A stretch of DNA of 35,275 nucleotides from CAZSVE01 sp964610175 (GTDB lineage Bacteria; Pseudomonadota; Gammaproteobacteria; HK1), in contig CAZSVE010000028.1 in the NCBI GenBank assembly GCA_964610175.1, forward strand, positions 1 to 35,275, given 5' to 3'. A program made the translations under genes and the position numbers. Shown here piece by piece: positions 8,735-16,346 of this stretch (position 1 is its first letter; the number at the start of each line of letters is the position of its first letter). The notes beneath the pieces are model-generated. The model was not told where the DNA came from, made no database searches, and saw nothing but the letters and a program-made list of their open reading frames with translations.

Positions 8735-9025
8735 ATGAATATTCGGCCGTTACACGACCGCGTTATCATCAAAAGAATCGAGGAAGAACGCACCTCACCG
8801 GGCGGTATCGTCATCCCGGACACCGCTACGGAAAAACCGATTCAGGGAAAAGTCACCGCCGTAGGAAAAGGTAAAATTCTCGAAAAAGGCGAAATTCGTC
8901 CTCTCGATATCCAGATAGGCGACAAAGTGCTGTTCGGGAAATACTCCGGAACCGAGGTAAAAATCGACGGCGAGGAATTACTCGTCATGCGCGAAGAAGA
9001 CATCATGGCCATCATCGAAGACTAG
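8735..9025 (+). CDS. groES: Co-chaperonin GroES (Hsp10)
   Basis: Heptameric lid of the GroEL folding chamber in the cytoplasm. The 96 residues begin MNIRPLHDRVIIKRIEEE, followed by the mobile-loop region TSPGGIVIPDTATEKP (about 20-36) that docks onto GroEL, and end in LLVMREEDIMAIIED. Length and ends match the family exactly. A clear ribosome-binding site AGGAGAG precedes the ATG. It is the first gene of the groES-groEL operon, with 178 bases before the groEL start. It is controlled by the CIRCE/HrcA site and the promoter at 8584-8612. Confidence 0.97.
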   Translation: MNIRPLHDRVIIKRIEEERTSPGGIVIPDTATEKPIQGKVTAVGKGKILEKGEIRPLDIQIGDKVLFGKYSGTEVKIDGEELLVMREEDIMAIIED

Positions 9026-9203
9026 GCGCGATCTTCGGAGTAGTGTTCCAAAAAATACCGTAAATACGATTTTCCGCTACAACCATGCTCGCTTGCGGAT
9101 ACACGCAACATAAAAGCTGCGCCAATTTGCGACACTACCAAAATCCACGCAAGCCGTGGGTGTGCACAACACAACGAAAATTCAGTTGATTCAGGAGTTT
9201 GAT

Positions 9204-10862
9204 ATGTCCGCGAAAGAAGTACGCTTCAGTGAAGACTCGCGCCAACGGATGCTAAGAGGCGTGAATGTTCTGGCAAATGCCGTAAAAGTCACCCTGGGCC
9301 CCAAAGGCCGTAATGTAGTGCTCGAAAAGAGCTTTGGCGCTCCCACCGTAACCAAAGATGGCGTTTCGGTAGCCAAGGAGATCGAACTGGAAGATAAATT
9401 CGAAAACATGGGCGCCCAGATGGTCAAGGAGGTTGCCTCCAAGACATCCGACGTGGCTGGTGATGGCACCACCACCGCCACCGTCCTGGCTCAGGCAATG
9501 CTCAAGGAAGGCTTGAAATCCGTAGCCGCCGGCATGAATCCCATGGACCTCAAGCGAGGGCTGGATAAAGCGGTCATCGCAGCCACGGCAGGCCTCAAGG
9601 AAGCCGCATCCCCCTGCACCGACGACAAGGCCATCGCCCAGGTAGGCACCGTTTCCGCCAATGCCGATACCGACATTGGTCAAATCATCGCCGACTCCAT
9701 GAGCAAGGTAGGCAAAGAGGGCGTCATTACGGTAGAAGAAGGCTCCACCATCGAAAACGAGCTCGACGTCGTCGAAGGGATGCAATTCGATCGTGGTTAT
9801 CTGTCCCCCTACTTCATCAACAAGCAGGAGAACATGACCACTGAACTGGAAGATCCCTTCATCCTTCTGCACGACAAGAAAATATCCAATATCCGCGAGA
9901 TGCTGTCGCTCCTCGAAGGCGTTGCGAAGGCCGGTCGCTCCCTTTTGGTCATTGCCGAAGATGTCGAAGGCGAAGCCCTGGCGACATTGGTGGTCAACAC
10001 CATCCGCGGTATCGTCAAGGTAGCCGCCGTCAAGGCCCCCGGCTTCGGCGACCGCCGCAAGGCAATGTTGCAAGACATGGCCATTTTGACCGGCGGCACG
10101 GTCATCGCCGAAGAGATAGGGCTCTCCCTGGAAAAAGCCAGCCTCGATGACCTCGGTACGGCCAAGAAGATCGTCATCACCAAAGAAAACACCACTATCG
10201 TCGATGGCGCTGGCAGCAAAGGAGACATCGAGGCCCGGGTCAATCAGATCCGCCAGCAGATCGAAGAGACCACCTCCGACTACGACCGGGAAAAACTCCA
10301 GGAACGGGTTGCCAAACTCGCCGGAGGCGTTGCCGTCATCAAGGTTGGCGCGGCCACCGAAGTCGAAATGAAAGAAAAGAAGGCCCGAGTAGAAGACGCG
10401 CTGCATGCAACACGCGCCGCGGTCGAAGAAGGCGTCGTGCCGGGTGGCGGCGTAGCCTTGATTCGCTCCCTGGATAGCCTCAAGGATCTCAAAGGCGAAA
10501 ACCATGACCAGGACGTCGGCATCGGCATCGCGCGTCGCTCCATGGAAGAGCCTCTGCGTCAAATCGCCGCCAACGCCGGTGCCGAAGCCTCCGTTGTACT
10601 CAATAACGTGGCCAATGGTACGGGCAACTACGGCTTCAACGCCGCCAAGGAAGAATATGGCGACATGATCGCCATGGGTATACTCGACCCTGCCAAGGTG
10701 GTGCGTATCGCATTGCAAAACGCATCCTCCATCGCCGGCCTCATGATTACCACCGAGGCTATGGTCGCCGAGGCGCCCAAGAAGGAAGAAGGCACCCCTG
10801 GCATGCCAGGCGGTGGCATGGGTGATATGGGTGGCATGGGTGGTATGGGTGGCATGATGTAA
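9204..10862 (+). CDS. groEL: Chaperonin GroEL (Hsp60)
   Basis: ATP-driven tetradecameric chaperonin that folds non-native proteins with GroES. The 552 residues begin MSAKEVRFSEDSRQRMLRGV. They show the nucleotide-binding motifs TLGPKGRNVVLEKSFGAPTV and DVAGDGTTTATVLAQ, the apical domain (about 190-375), and the family's C-terminal Gly-Met tail ending GGMGGMGGMM. The ATG at 9204 is preceded by AGGAG (9193-9197). An in-frame GTG 16 codons upstream is rejected because it adds residues the family lacks. The gene is the second of the groESL operon and is followed by a strong terminator. A long open frame on the opposite strand here is a codon-usage shadow. Confidence 0.98.
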   Translation: MSAKEVRFSEDSRQRMLRGVNVLANAVKVTLGPKGRNVVLEKSFGAPTVTKDGVSVAKEIELEDKFENMGAQMVKEVASKTSDVAGDGTTTATVLAQAMLKEGLKSVAAGMNPMDLKRGLDKAVIAATAGLKEAASPCTDDKAIAQVGTVSANADTDIGQIIADSMSKVGKEGVITVEEGSTIENELDVVEGMQFDRGYLSPYFINKQENMTTELEDPFILLHDKKISNIREMLSLLEGVAKAGRSLLVIAEDVEGEALATLVVNTIRGIVKVAAVKAPGFGDRRKAMLQDMAILTGGTVIAEEIGLSLEKASLDDLGTAKKIVITKENTTIVDGAGSKGDIEARVNQIRQQIEETTSDYDREKLQERVAKLAGGVAVIKVGAATEVEMKEKKARVEDALHATRAAVEEGVVPGGGVALIRSLDSLKDLKGENHDQDVGIGIARRSMEEPLRQIAANAGAEASVVLNNVANGTGNYGFNAAKEEYGDMIAMGILDPAKVVRIALQNASSIAGLMITTEAMVAEAPKKEEGTPGMPGGGMGDMGGMGGMGGMM

Positions 10863-10891
10863 TCTTTTACATCACACTCGGAAACCCCAAT

Positions 10892-10923
10892 AAAAAACCC
10901 CGCCATGACTGGTGGGGTTTTTT
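10892..10923 (+). terminator. rho-independent terminator of groESL
   Basis: AAAAAACCCCGCC, a six-base loop ATGACT, then GGTGGGGTTTTTT: a GC-rich stem with one G-T pair and a T-run, 29 bases after the groEL stop. The A-run on the other side could make it work in both directions. Confidence 0.93.
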
Positions 10924-10929
10924 ATTTGT

Positions 10930-11340
10930 GGGTAGGGTTTGATCCGTAATGATCGGATTTGTATGTGGATGGTTCGTGGATTCCGCTTTACGACCGCAAG
11001 AAACTCCATGTAAAAACCAGCCGTTTTCCCACGGAGTTCCCACACTCTAATCTACCGACCATACTTGACCGGGTGGACCCAGTAGGTCTAGGGACACTGT
11101 TTTTTAGTGTCCTGTGGACTCGTCCACAAGCCCACAGGGCTCTTCTCGAACTGATGACTTACCTACCTCCTCCGCCACCTCCAAACACTATTGGGATGGT
11201 AAACCTCTATCCATGGATTTTTTGAAGAGCCAATTTTTTGATCGTTTTGTCGAAGATTTTTCAGAGACCGAGAACGGACTAATGACATGACACGGGTAAT
11301 AATATCGGTAACCTTAATTACCTGATTCCAATGTCAATGA
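10930..11340. other. spacer with stacked hairpins, no gene
   Basis: No recognisable gene. At 11092-11138 three inverted repeats cluster: GGACACT/AGTGTCC (7-base loop), TGTGGAC/GTCCACA (2-base loop) and the alternative pairing CCTGTGG/CCACAGG. This could be a structured RNA, an operator, or the end of an old insertion sequence. Nothing decides between these. Confidence 0.4.
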
Positions 11341-11448
11341 CTGGCGAAGCTTGTGCTCGAACCGGCGAGGCAGACCTAAGTATCGGTAAAGTGAAATTGC
11401 TGTTCTGTAAAACTCGACTCATTTGTCAAGATGAGCGGGAAATAAACA
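11341..11448 (-). mobile_element. element A copy 7
   Basis: Uninterrupted minus-oriented copy with GACCTAAGTATCGGTAAAG. It serves as the reference for the empty site of the nested insertion at 5422-5521. It ends close to the stop of the CopD-like gene. Confidence 0.85.
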
Positions 11449-11468
11449 GGATAATCGGCAATATCTTG

Positions 11469-11939
11469 CTAAAACAAAAGGCCGCGCACGCCTGCAACAA
11501 CACAAAAGATAACCAACAAGCTTATGGTCAACAAGACGATATGCATGATTTGCAAGACGAAAAATGTTTTTTCGCTATCGGTTGTGGCCCGCTTGTGAAA
11601 TTGCTTGTGTAAAAACAAGGGCTCGAGGACGAATAGCACTACCGTAAAGAGAGCCCACACGAAAATCATGGGATAAACCCACCACTGCATGGACGACGAC
11701 CATGCATTCATCGCATGAAGCATATAGAAACCGGTTGCCCCCGTCAGCAGGGTAGTGAATTTTGCTTGTAAGCTGAATTTACCCTCGAGAAGCTCGAATA
11801 TTTTCAAACGCTCCTCGGGTGATTGCGTTTTTCTGAGGGCAGGAATCAGCACGGTCGTCACGAAGGCGACCCCACCTATCCAAATTACAACGGCGATTAC
11901 GTGCAAAATTTTTGCTAAAACAAAGTAGTTATAACTCAT
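11469..11939 (-). CDS. CopD-like small integral membrane protein
   Basis: The 156-residue protein has four predicted membrane helices (about 5-28, 52-70, 80-105 and 128-152). The first carries LHVIAVVIWIGG, a motif shared by CopD, DUF2269 and HemJ-like membrane families in which the His and Trp lie near a metal or haem site. Further histidines occur in FLHKQFHKR and MHIVLL. I infer a small copper-resistance-type or haem-associated membrane protein, but cannot separate these families by eye. The ATG at 11939 (MSYNYFVLAKI) is preferred over a more upstream start at 11972 that lies against element A. The gene stands alone on the minus strand, and an element A copy directly upstream (11973-12061) occupies where its promoter would be. 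Confidence 0.7.
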   Translation of the reverse strand: MSYNYFVLAKILHVIAVVIWIGGVAFVTTVLIPALRKTQSPEERLKIFELLEGKFSLQAKFTTLLTGATGFYMLHAMNAWSSSMQWWVYPMIFVWALFTVVLFVLEPLFLHKQFHKRATTDSEKTFFVLQIMHIVLLTISLLVIFCVVAGVRGLLF

Positions 11940-11972
11940 ATCTATTACCGGAAACGTTATTGCCAACAACAA

Positions 11973-12061
11973 CTAGCGAAGCTTGTGCTCGAACCGACGA
12001 GGCAGACTGAAGCATCAGGTAAAGCAAAATCGTTTGCGAAGCTGAGTGGGAAACGAACAAA
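11973..12061 (-). mobile_element. element A copy 8, internally deleted
   Basis: About 89 bases: CTAGCGAAGCTTGTGCTCG at one end and GAGTGGGAAACGAACAAA at the other, missing about 20 internal bases. The outer flank reads TAA in element orientation. Confidence 0.8.
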
Positions 12062-12138
12062 TTAGACAGGCCTACACGGTAACACCGGCTCCCTCATTTG
12101 TCTCTCCTTAGCGCGGCCAAGGCCGCAACCAAATCCTG

Positions 12139-12273
12139 TTGCCATCCCTGGCATCTGGGTCCCGGCATGGACTGCCGGGATGGCGAGAGAGGTTGTTTCG
12201 GGTGATTGTGTAGGGATTTACCACTTCCGTCATTCCGTCAGGGAATGCCGGGACCCAGACGCCATGGATGGCA
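12139..12273. repeat. family D inverted repeat
   Basis: The left arm (12139-12187) contains CCATCCCTGGCATCTGGGTC. The right arm (12228-12273) is its near reverse complement, containing GACCCAGACGCCATGGATGG. About 40 bases lie between the arms. A related single arm is at 15355-15403. The arrangement is MITE-like. Confidence 0.7.
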
Positions 12274-12496
12274 AAAACCACCCGTGAATTTCCGTGAAAT
12301 CACAATCGCTAAAACCCTTCGACCAACCACAAACATTCGGGCGGTTATGTCAATTGTCGAGGAGGAATTGCATAATCAAACAAAATAATCAAGACATCCT
12401 GGGAACCCCTTCGCCCGACGTAAGGTCTTTCTGGGCCGATTGGGCGTCGATGCACCTCCGGATGATTATCGAAAACTTTTCAATCAGGGGTGGAAA

Positions 12497-13561
12497 GTGA
12501 ATAAAACGAAGCGAAATAAAAGAAACCTGTCGAAGATTCTCTATCCCCTTTGGTTCGTATTGGCGACCATCATCTTATTCGTCGTGTTTTGGTTTCCTCC
12601 ATTGAAATTGCATGAAGGCGGCCTCTCTCATGGAAACTTGGATTCAAATGCCGTCGACAGCCAAATTACGAACCAAGCCTCGAAATTATCTCATGACGGT
12701 ATCGCCTTCTCGATACTGGAAGAGGAACATAAAAAGGTCGCAGCGGAAATCAAGCTGCTACAGGCGTTACAAGACGAGTGGTTTCACAATAAATTCCTGC
12801 TTATTGGTATATTGGTTTTTGGTTTTGTCGCTCACACCCTGATCCCGTACTTCCGAAAACCCAATCGAAAAGACGAGCATCCCGCCTTGGACACGGATGG
12901 AATACTGAATCACGTACTATCGCCCGGCATAACCCTGGCCTGCACCGTATTGGCGCTCGCCTGCGTGGTTTCCTTCATGATCGATATTCACATTCGCAAT
13001 TACGTTTCCTCGGCGACCCAGGCCGGGCTGTGGATCAGACACCACGTGGAAGAGCCGGTTCTTGGGAGCAAGGCGGGAAAAGGTATCAAGGGATGGGAAG
13101 CGTTCTTGTACAATCCCTGTAAAAAGAAAAGCAGCGAAGAATGCAAGGAAAGACACTCCGACCACTCTTATCGGACTTCGTGGTCGCATTTCCATGCGCT
13201 GACGTGGCTCGTCTATATTATTTACATGACCCTGCTATTCGATGTATGGAAGTCACATACCGATCGCAGGATACTTTGGCTTGGTTTCGCCTTGGTGCAC
13301 CTTTCTCTCATGGGGTTTGCCTGGATGGGGCATAGTCCTCCAAACGGATTCCAGAGTCAGACATGGCCTTTGATCGAGGGTTACGACAGCTATTATGCTC
13401 CCTTGCAATATGTGGCATTGTGTGCGGTGTTGGTCGGCGTCAATATTCTTTATTTCAAATGGTATTCGGGCAGAGATCGGGATGTAAAAACCAGCTGTGA
13501 AAGAAAAATAGCCGTTAACAGCACCGCCGATTCCGCAAATATCTCGGGAAAACGAGATTAG
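12497..13561 (+). CDS. uncharacterised polytopic membrane protein
   Basis: I do not recognise the family. The 354-residue product has about six hydrophobic segments: near residues 13-34, 100-118, 145-168, 240-262, 268-288 and 318-338. A hydrophilic, helix-prone stretch containing ILEEEHKKVAAEIKLLQALQDEW lies between the first and second. A cysteine- and histidine-rich loop (CKKKSSEECKERHSDH, about 215-230) lies between the third and fourth. The GTG at 12497 follows AGGGG at suitable spacing and starts with a basic MNKTKRNKRN, fitting a membrane protein. An in-frame TTG at 12440 is possible but has no ribosome-binding site. The gene probably forms an operon with the coiled-coil gene 31 bases downstream. 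Function unknown; the pair could be a membrane-plus-cytosolic-sensor system. Confidence 0.7.
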   Translation: MNKTKRNKRNLSKILYPLWFVLATIILFVVFWFPPLKLHEGGLSHGNLDSNAVDSQITNQASKLSHDGIAFSILEEEHKKVAAEIKLLQALQDEWFHNKFLLIGILVFGFVAHTLIPYFRKPNRKDEHPALDTDGILNHVLSPGITLACTVLALACVVSFMIDIHIRNYVSSATQAGLWIRHHVEEPVLGSKAGKGIKGWEAFLYNPCKKKSSEECKERHSDHSYRTSWSHFHALTWLVYIIYMTLLFDVWKSHTDRRILWLGFALVHLSLMGFAWMGHSPPNGFQSQTWPLIEGYDSYYAPLQYVALCAVLVGVNILYFKWYSGRDRDVKTSCERKIAVNSTADSANISGKRD

Positions 13562-13592
13562 GAGGCGGTTCCCGCATCAGGACATAAAAATC

Positions 13593-14690
13593 ATGAATAC
13601 GACAAAACTCCACATCATCGCCAGAGTATTGAGAGATGAACTGGCTCGATCGGAAACGGTATCTATCCTCAATGAAACGATTCAAGCGCTGCAGCATTTG
13701 GTCGAAAATCCACATCCAGAGTACCAAGAACAACTCGCCGCTCATTTATCCAACCTTTACAAAAGGCTGGAAACATCACCTGTCGATGATTTCAGCCCTG
13801 CCTGGCGTGATGCCGTGGACGAACTTGGTGTCGCGGATGAATTCGGATCGAGGCTCGTGAAAAAGATCAAAAATATTTTCGAAAGAAATCCGATTACACC
13901 GCAGATGGCTCTGAAGGAACTTGAGCAGATTCGTAACAGATTATCCTCCACGGAAAGCAACTTGAATAGATTGGTTTCTGGGCTTGAATATTTCGGCGTG
14001 GCCGAGGACGAGCTTTGCGATGATGAATGCGAGATAGGGATCATCGTTCCCCGCTCTTATGTCAAAGATAACTTGAAGAGCTTCGGCTCGGAACTCGTGG
14101 AATTGGAAAAATCATTATTGGTTTTCTCCGAATTGGTCACAGGGCAACGGGAACCTCTGAAAATCCGGCAAATATCATCCAGTGAATTATCGATATTTCT
14201 GGACTACATACCGGGAATTGGGGCGTGTATCGCCATCGCCGTGGAAAGGATTGTGGCACTATATAAGCAGGTCTTGGAAATCAAAAACCTTAAGAAAGGA
14301 CTCGTCGATCAAAAACTTCCAGAAGACGTGTTGAAAGGAATAGATGACCATGCGAAATCAATGGTGAAACCGGAGCTTGAAAAACTGGCAACCGAGCTGA
14401 TGGAAAAATACGGCGAGCAACTCGAATCCGAAAGGAAAAACGAAGTTTCAACGGAACTCCGCCATTCACTGAACAAGATAGCCAATAGAATAGACAGGGG
14501 ATTCAATGTCGAGCTTCGGGTCGCGCCGCCCAAAGAGGAACCCGAAGAAAACCAAGACCTGGACAATGCGGACAGGAACCGGTTGGCCGCGGTGCGGAAA
14601 ATTATCGAGTCGGCCTCGAAAATAGCGTATCTGGAAAAATCCGGTGAGCCTGTTCTGTTTTTGCCGGAAAATGAGGAAAATGACAAGTAA
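13593..14690 (+). CDS. uncharacterised coiled-coil protein, partner of the upstream membrane protein
   Basis: The 365 residues begin MNTTKLHIIARVLRDELARS and are almost entirely helical and charged. Heptad-like stretches lie around 25-60, 100-130 and 230-300. There is one moderately hydrophobic segment, LDYIPGIGACIAIAVERIVA (about 205-225), which is amphipathic rather than a clean membrane helix. The C-terminal third (RHSLNKIANRIDRGFNVELR) looks like a conserved helical module. The fold matches nothing I can name, though I have the impression that similar uncharacterised proteins occur sporadically in unrelated bacteria. It follows the membrane protein gene by 31 bases and is followed closely by a DUF4258/zinc-finger pair. 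This grouping of accessory genes is compatible with a defence or stress island, but that is inference. Confidence 0.75.
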   Translation: MNTTKLHIIARVLRDELARSETVSILNETIQALQHLVENPHPEYQEQLAAHLSNLYKRLETSPVDDFSPAWRDAVDELGVADEFGSRLVKKIKNIFERNPITPQMALKELEQIRNRLSSTESNLNRLVSGLEYFGVAEDELCDDECEIGIIVPRSYVKDNLKSFGSELVELEKSLLVFSELVTGQREPLKIRQISSSELSIFLDYIPGIGACIAIAVERIVALYKQVLEIKNLKKGLVDQKLPEDVLKGIDDHAKSMVKPELEKLATELMEKYGEQLESERKNEVSTELRHSLNKIANRIDRGFNVELRVAPPKEEPEENQDLDNADRNRLAAVRKIIESASKIAYLEKSGEPVLFLPENEENDK

Positions 14691-14748
14691 GTTTTCGAGA
14701 AGATCAAAGAAGATACCGAATGGATTTTGGCGCAGTTGGAATTTTTGC

Positions 14749-15096
14749 ATGAAAGGCACAGGGTATCGGGATTCGGCCAGGATTGTTTCCAGGCTCCGAG
14801 AGCAGGCATTTGCGAATAGTATCCACGTAACCATCCATGCCCACCAGGAAATGGTCGCCGAGAATGTATCGTATGACGCGGTTCGCGAGGTTCTTTTCGA
14901 TGCCGAAGTCATAGAGAATTATCCGGATCACCAGCGTGGTCCGTGTTGTTTATTGTGTGGGCTGGCCTCATCGAGGCATCCTTTACACATCGTGTGTACA
15001 ACGTCGTTGGACGTCGTCATCATTATTACAGTCTATGAACCAAAACCGCCCAAGTGGATCACACCCTTCCAACGAGGAGATCGCAATGAAATGTAG
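14749..15096 (+). CDS. DUF4258-type toxin-like protein
   Basis: A 115-residue product whose core HVTIHAHQEMVAENVSYDAV, then VIENYPDHQRGPCCLL and VYEPKPPKW at the C-terminus, matches the DUF4258 family. That family has a RelE/BrnT-like fold and is usually the toxin half of type II toxin-antitoxin pairs. The start is uncertain: ATG at 14749 is preceded by GGAA, but family members often start nearer the HVTIHA core, and the open frame extends upstream into the preceding gene. Its last 11 bases overlap the next gene, which encodes a YgiT-type zinc-finger protein, the usual partner of DUF4258. The cysteine pair in GPCCLLCG is not usual for the family. Confidence 0.75.
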   Translation: MKGTGYRDSARIVSRLREQAFANSIHVTIHAHQEMVAENVSYDAVREVLFDAEVIENYPDHQRGPCCLLCGLASSRHPLHIVCTTSLDVVIIITVYEPKPPKWITPFQRGDRNEM

Positions 15097-15310
15097 TATC
15101 CAAGGCTGTCCCGGACAGTTCGAACCAAAGCGAATCATCCACACCTTGCGGCGAGGCACCGAGATATTCGTTTTCGAGGATGTTCCCGCGGAGGTCTGCT
15201 CCGTTTGCGGCGACACGCTGCTTGCGCCACGGACAATCCAGCACCTGGAAGCGCTTCTCTACCCGAAATCGAAGCCAATCAGGACGGCCCCAGTATACGA
15301 GTATGCTTAG
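15086..15310 (+). CDS. YgiT-type zinc-finger protein, antitoxin-like
   Basis: The 74 residues open with MKCSIQGCPGQFEPKR and carry a second cysteine pair in VCSVCGD, giving the CX4C...CX2C zinc ribbon of YgiT/MqsA-type N-terminal domains. The MqsA helix-turn-helix C-terminal domain is absent, as in the short partners of DUF4258 toxins. GAGGAGA lies five bases before the ATG and within the 3' end of the toxin-like gene, so translation of the two is coupled. I infer it binds and neutralises the DUF4258 protein. No operator is evident upstream of the pair. Confidence 0.8.
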   Translation: MKCSIQGCPGQFEPKRIIHTLRRGTEIFVFEDVPAEVCSVCGDTLLAPRTIQHLEALLYPKSKPIRTAPVYEYA

Positions 15311-15354
15311 CGAGGCTACGCCTCGGATCTTTGATGTATGATGAGGCGTCTTTT

Positions 15355-15403
15355 AGCCATCCCTGGCTTCTGGGGCCCGCCAGTCCTTGGCGGGATGATG
15401 GGA
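15355..15403 (+). repeat. family D repeat, single arm
   Basis: AGCCATCCCTGGCTTCTGGG... matches the left arm of the repeat at 12139-12187. Only one arm is present. It contains the hairpin CCCGCCA-GTCCT-TGGCGGG. Confidence 0.6.
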
Positions 15404-15426
15404 GTACTGAATTTTTACGTAAATGC

Positions 15427-15536
15427 CCAGCGAAGCTTTGCCGCGAACCGATAAAGCATGGCTCGGTATCGGAACCGCAAAATTCGGGTTCTGTAAAACT
15501 TGGCTCTTTTGCGAAGCTGAGTGGGAAATAAACAAA
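15427..15536 (-). mobile_element. element A copy 9
   Basis: 110 bases in minus orientation, ending GAGTGGGAAATAAACAAA, 18 bases before the TTG start of the moeB-like gene. An open frame continues from the element into the gene, which makes an element-derived N-terminal extension look possible on paper. Confidence 0.86.
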
Positions 15537-15554
15537 TATCCCCAGGAAACCCCC

Positions 15555-16319
15555 TTGCTCGATAATCGACAAATTCGTTACAGCCGTCACATTGCCCTTT
15601 CTCGATTCGGTCCGGAAGGTCAGCGCCGGCTGTCGGCGTCGCGGGTGCTCATTGTCGGGGTCGGTGGACTCGGCTCTCCCGTGGCCATCTATCTCGCTGC
15701 GTCGGGCGTCGGGCATCTTGTCTTGAGCGATTTCGACTGTGTCGAGCTTTCCAATCTGCAGCGCCAAGTGGCCCATGGTACCCAGGATGTGGGGCGTCTC
15801 AAGGTGGAGTCGGCACGGGATCGCCTCATCTCCCTGAACCCCGAGATCCGCGTCACCCCATTGGCGCGCGCCCTGGATGAGGAGGAGTTGTTATCCGAGG
15901 TATCCAAGGCCCATGTGGTCGTGGACGCCACGGATAATTTCGAGAGCCGCTTCGAACTCAATGCCGCCTGTTTTCGAACCGGGACACCCCTGGTCTCCGG
16001 GGCCGTCATTCGCATGGAGGGGCAGGTAACGGTGTTCGACCCCCGCAGCGAACAGAGTCCCTGTTACCGCTGTCTGTATAGCGACGACATCGGGGAGGGG
16101 GAGACCTGTTCCCAAGTGGGGGTGCTGTCGCCCCTCCTTGGCATCATCGGGAGCATTCAGGCCACGGAGACCATCAAGATCCTTGCCGATGTGGGGAACA
16201 ATCTTACGGGTCGCGTGTTGCTTTTGGATGCCTTCGGCATGGAGTTGCGTACCCTGACCCTGCGCAAGGACCCCCAGTGTCCGGTTTGTGGCGAAAGTGC
16301 CGCTCCGTCCGAAAAATAG
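15555..16319 (+). CDS. moeB: MoeB/ThiF-type sulfur-carrier protein adenylyltransferase
   Basis: Activates the C-terminal glycine of a ubiquitin-like sulfur carrier (MoaD or ThiS) as an acyl-adenylate, for molybdopterin or thiamine synthesis. The 254 residues start LDNRQIRYSRHIALSRFG, the normal family N-terminus. The ATP-binding GVGGLG is at about 35-40, then DFDCVELSNLQRQ. Zinc cysteines lie in CYRCLY and CPVCGE, and ETCSQVGVLSPLLGIIGS follows the family pattern. I chose TTG at 15555, which is preceded by AGGAAA. Starts further upstream would translate element A. It lies 27 bases before the CbbQ-like gene and probably shares its transcript. MoeB and ThiF cannot be separated by eye, and no moaD, thiS or thiG is nearby. 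Confidence 0.88.
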   Translation: MLDNRQIRYSRHIALSRFGPEGQRRLSASRVLIVGVGGLGSPVAIYLAASGVGHLVLSDFDCVELSNLQRQVAHGTQDVGRLKVESARDRLISLNPEIRVTPLARALDEEELLSEVSKAHVVVDATDNFESRFELNAACFRTGTPLVSGAVIRMEGQVTVFDPRSEQSPCYRCLYSDDIGEGETCSQVGVLSPLLGIIGSIQATETIKILADVGNNLTGRVLLLDAFGMELRTLTLRKDPQCPVCGESAAPSEK

Positions 16320-16346
16320 CAAAAAAAACCAGGAGAACGAAAAAAC

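Noticed and set aside
9252..10718. 488-codon open frame opposite groEL
   Set aside because: It is exactly antisense to groEL codons and reflects codon bias; its composition is not protein-like.
15423..15554. N-terminal extension of moeB through element A
   Set aside because: The first 38 codons are element A sequence. The family N-terminus begins at the TTG at 15555, which has its own AGGAAA.
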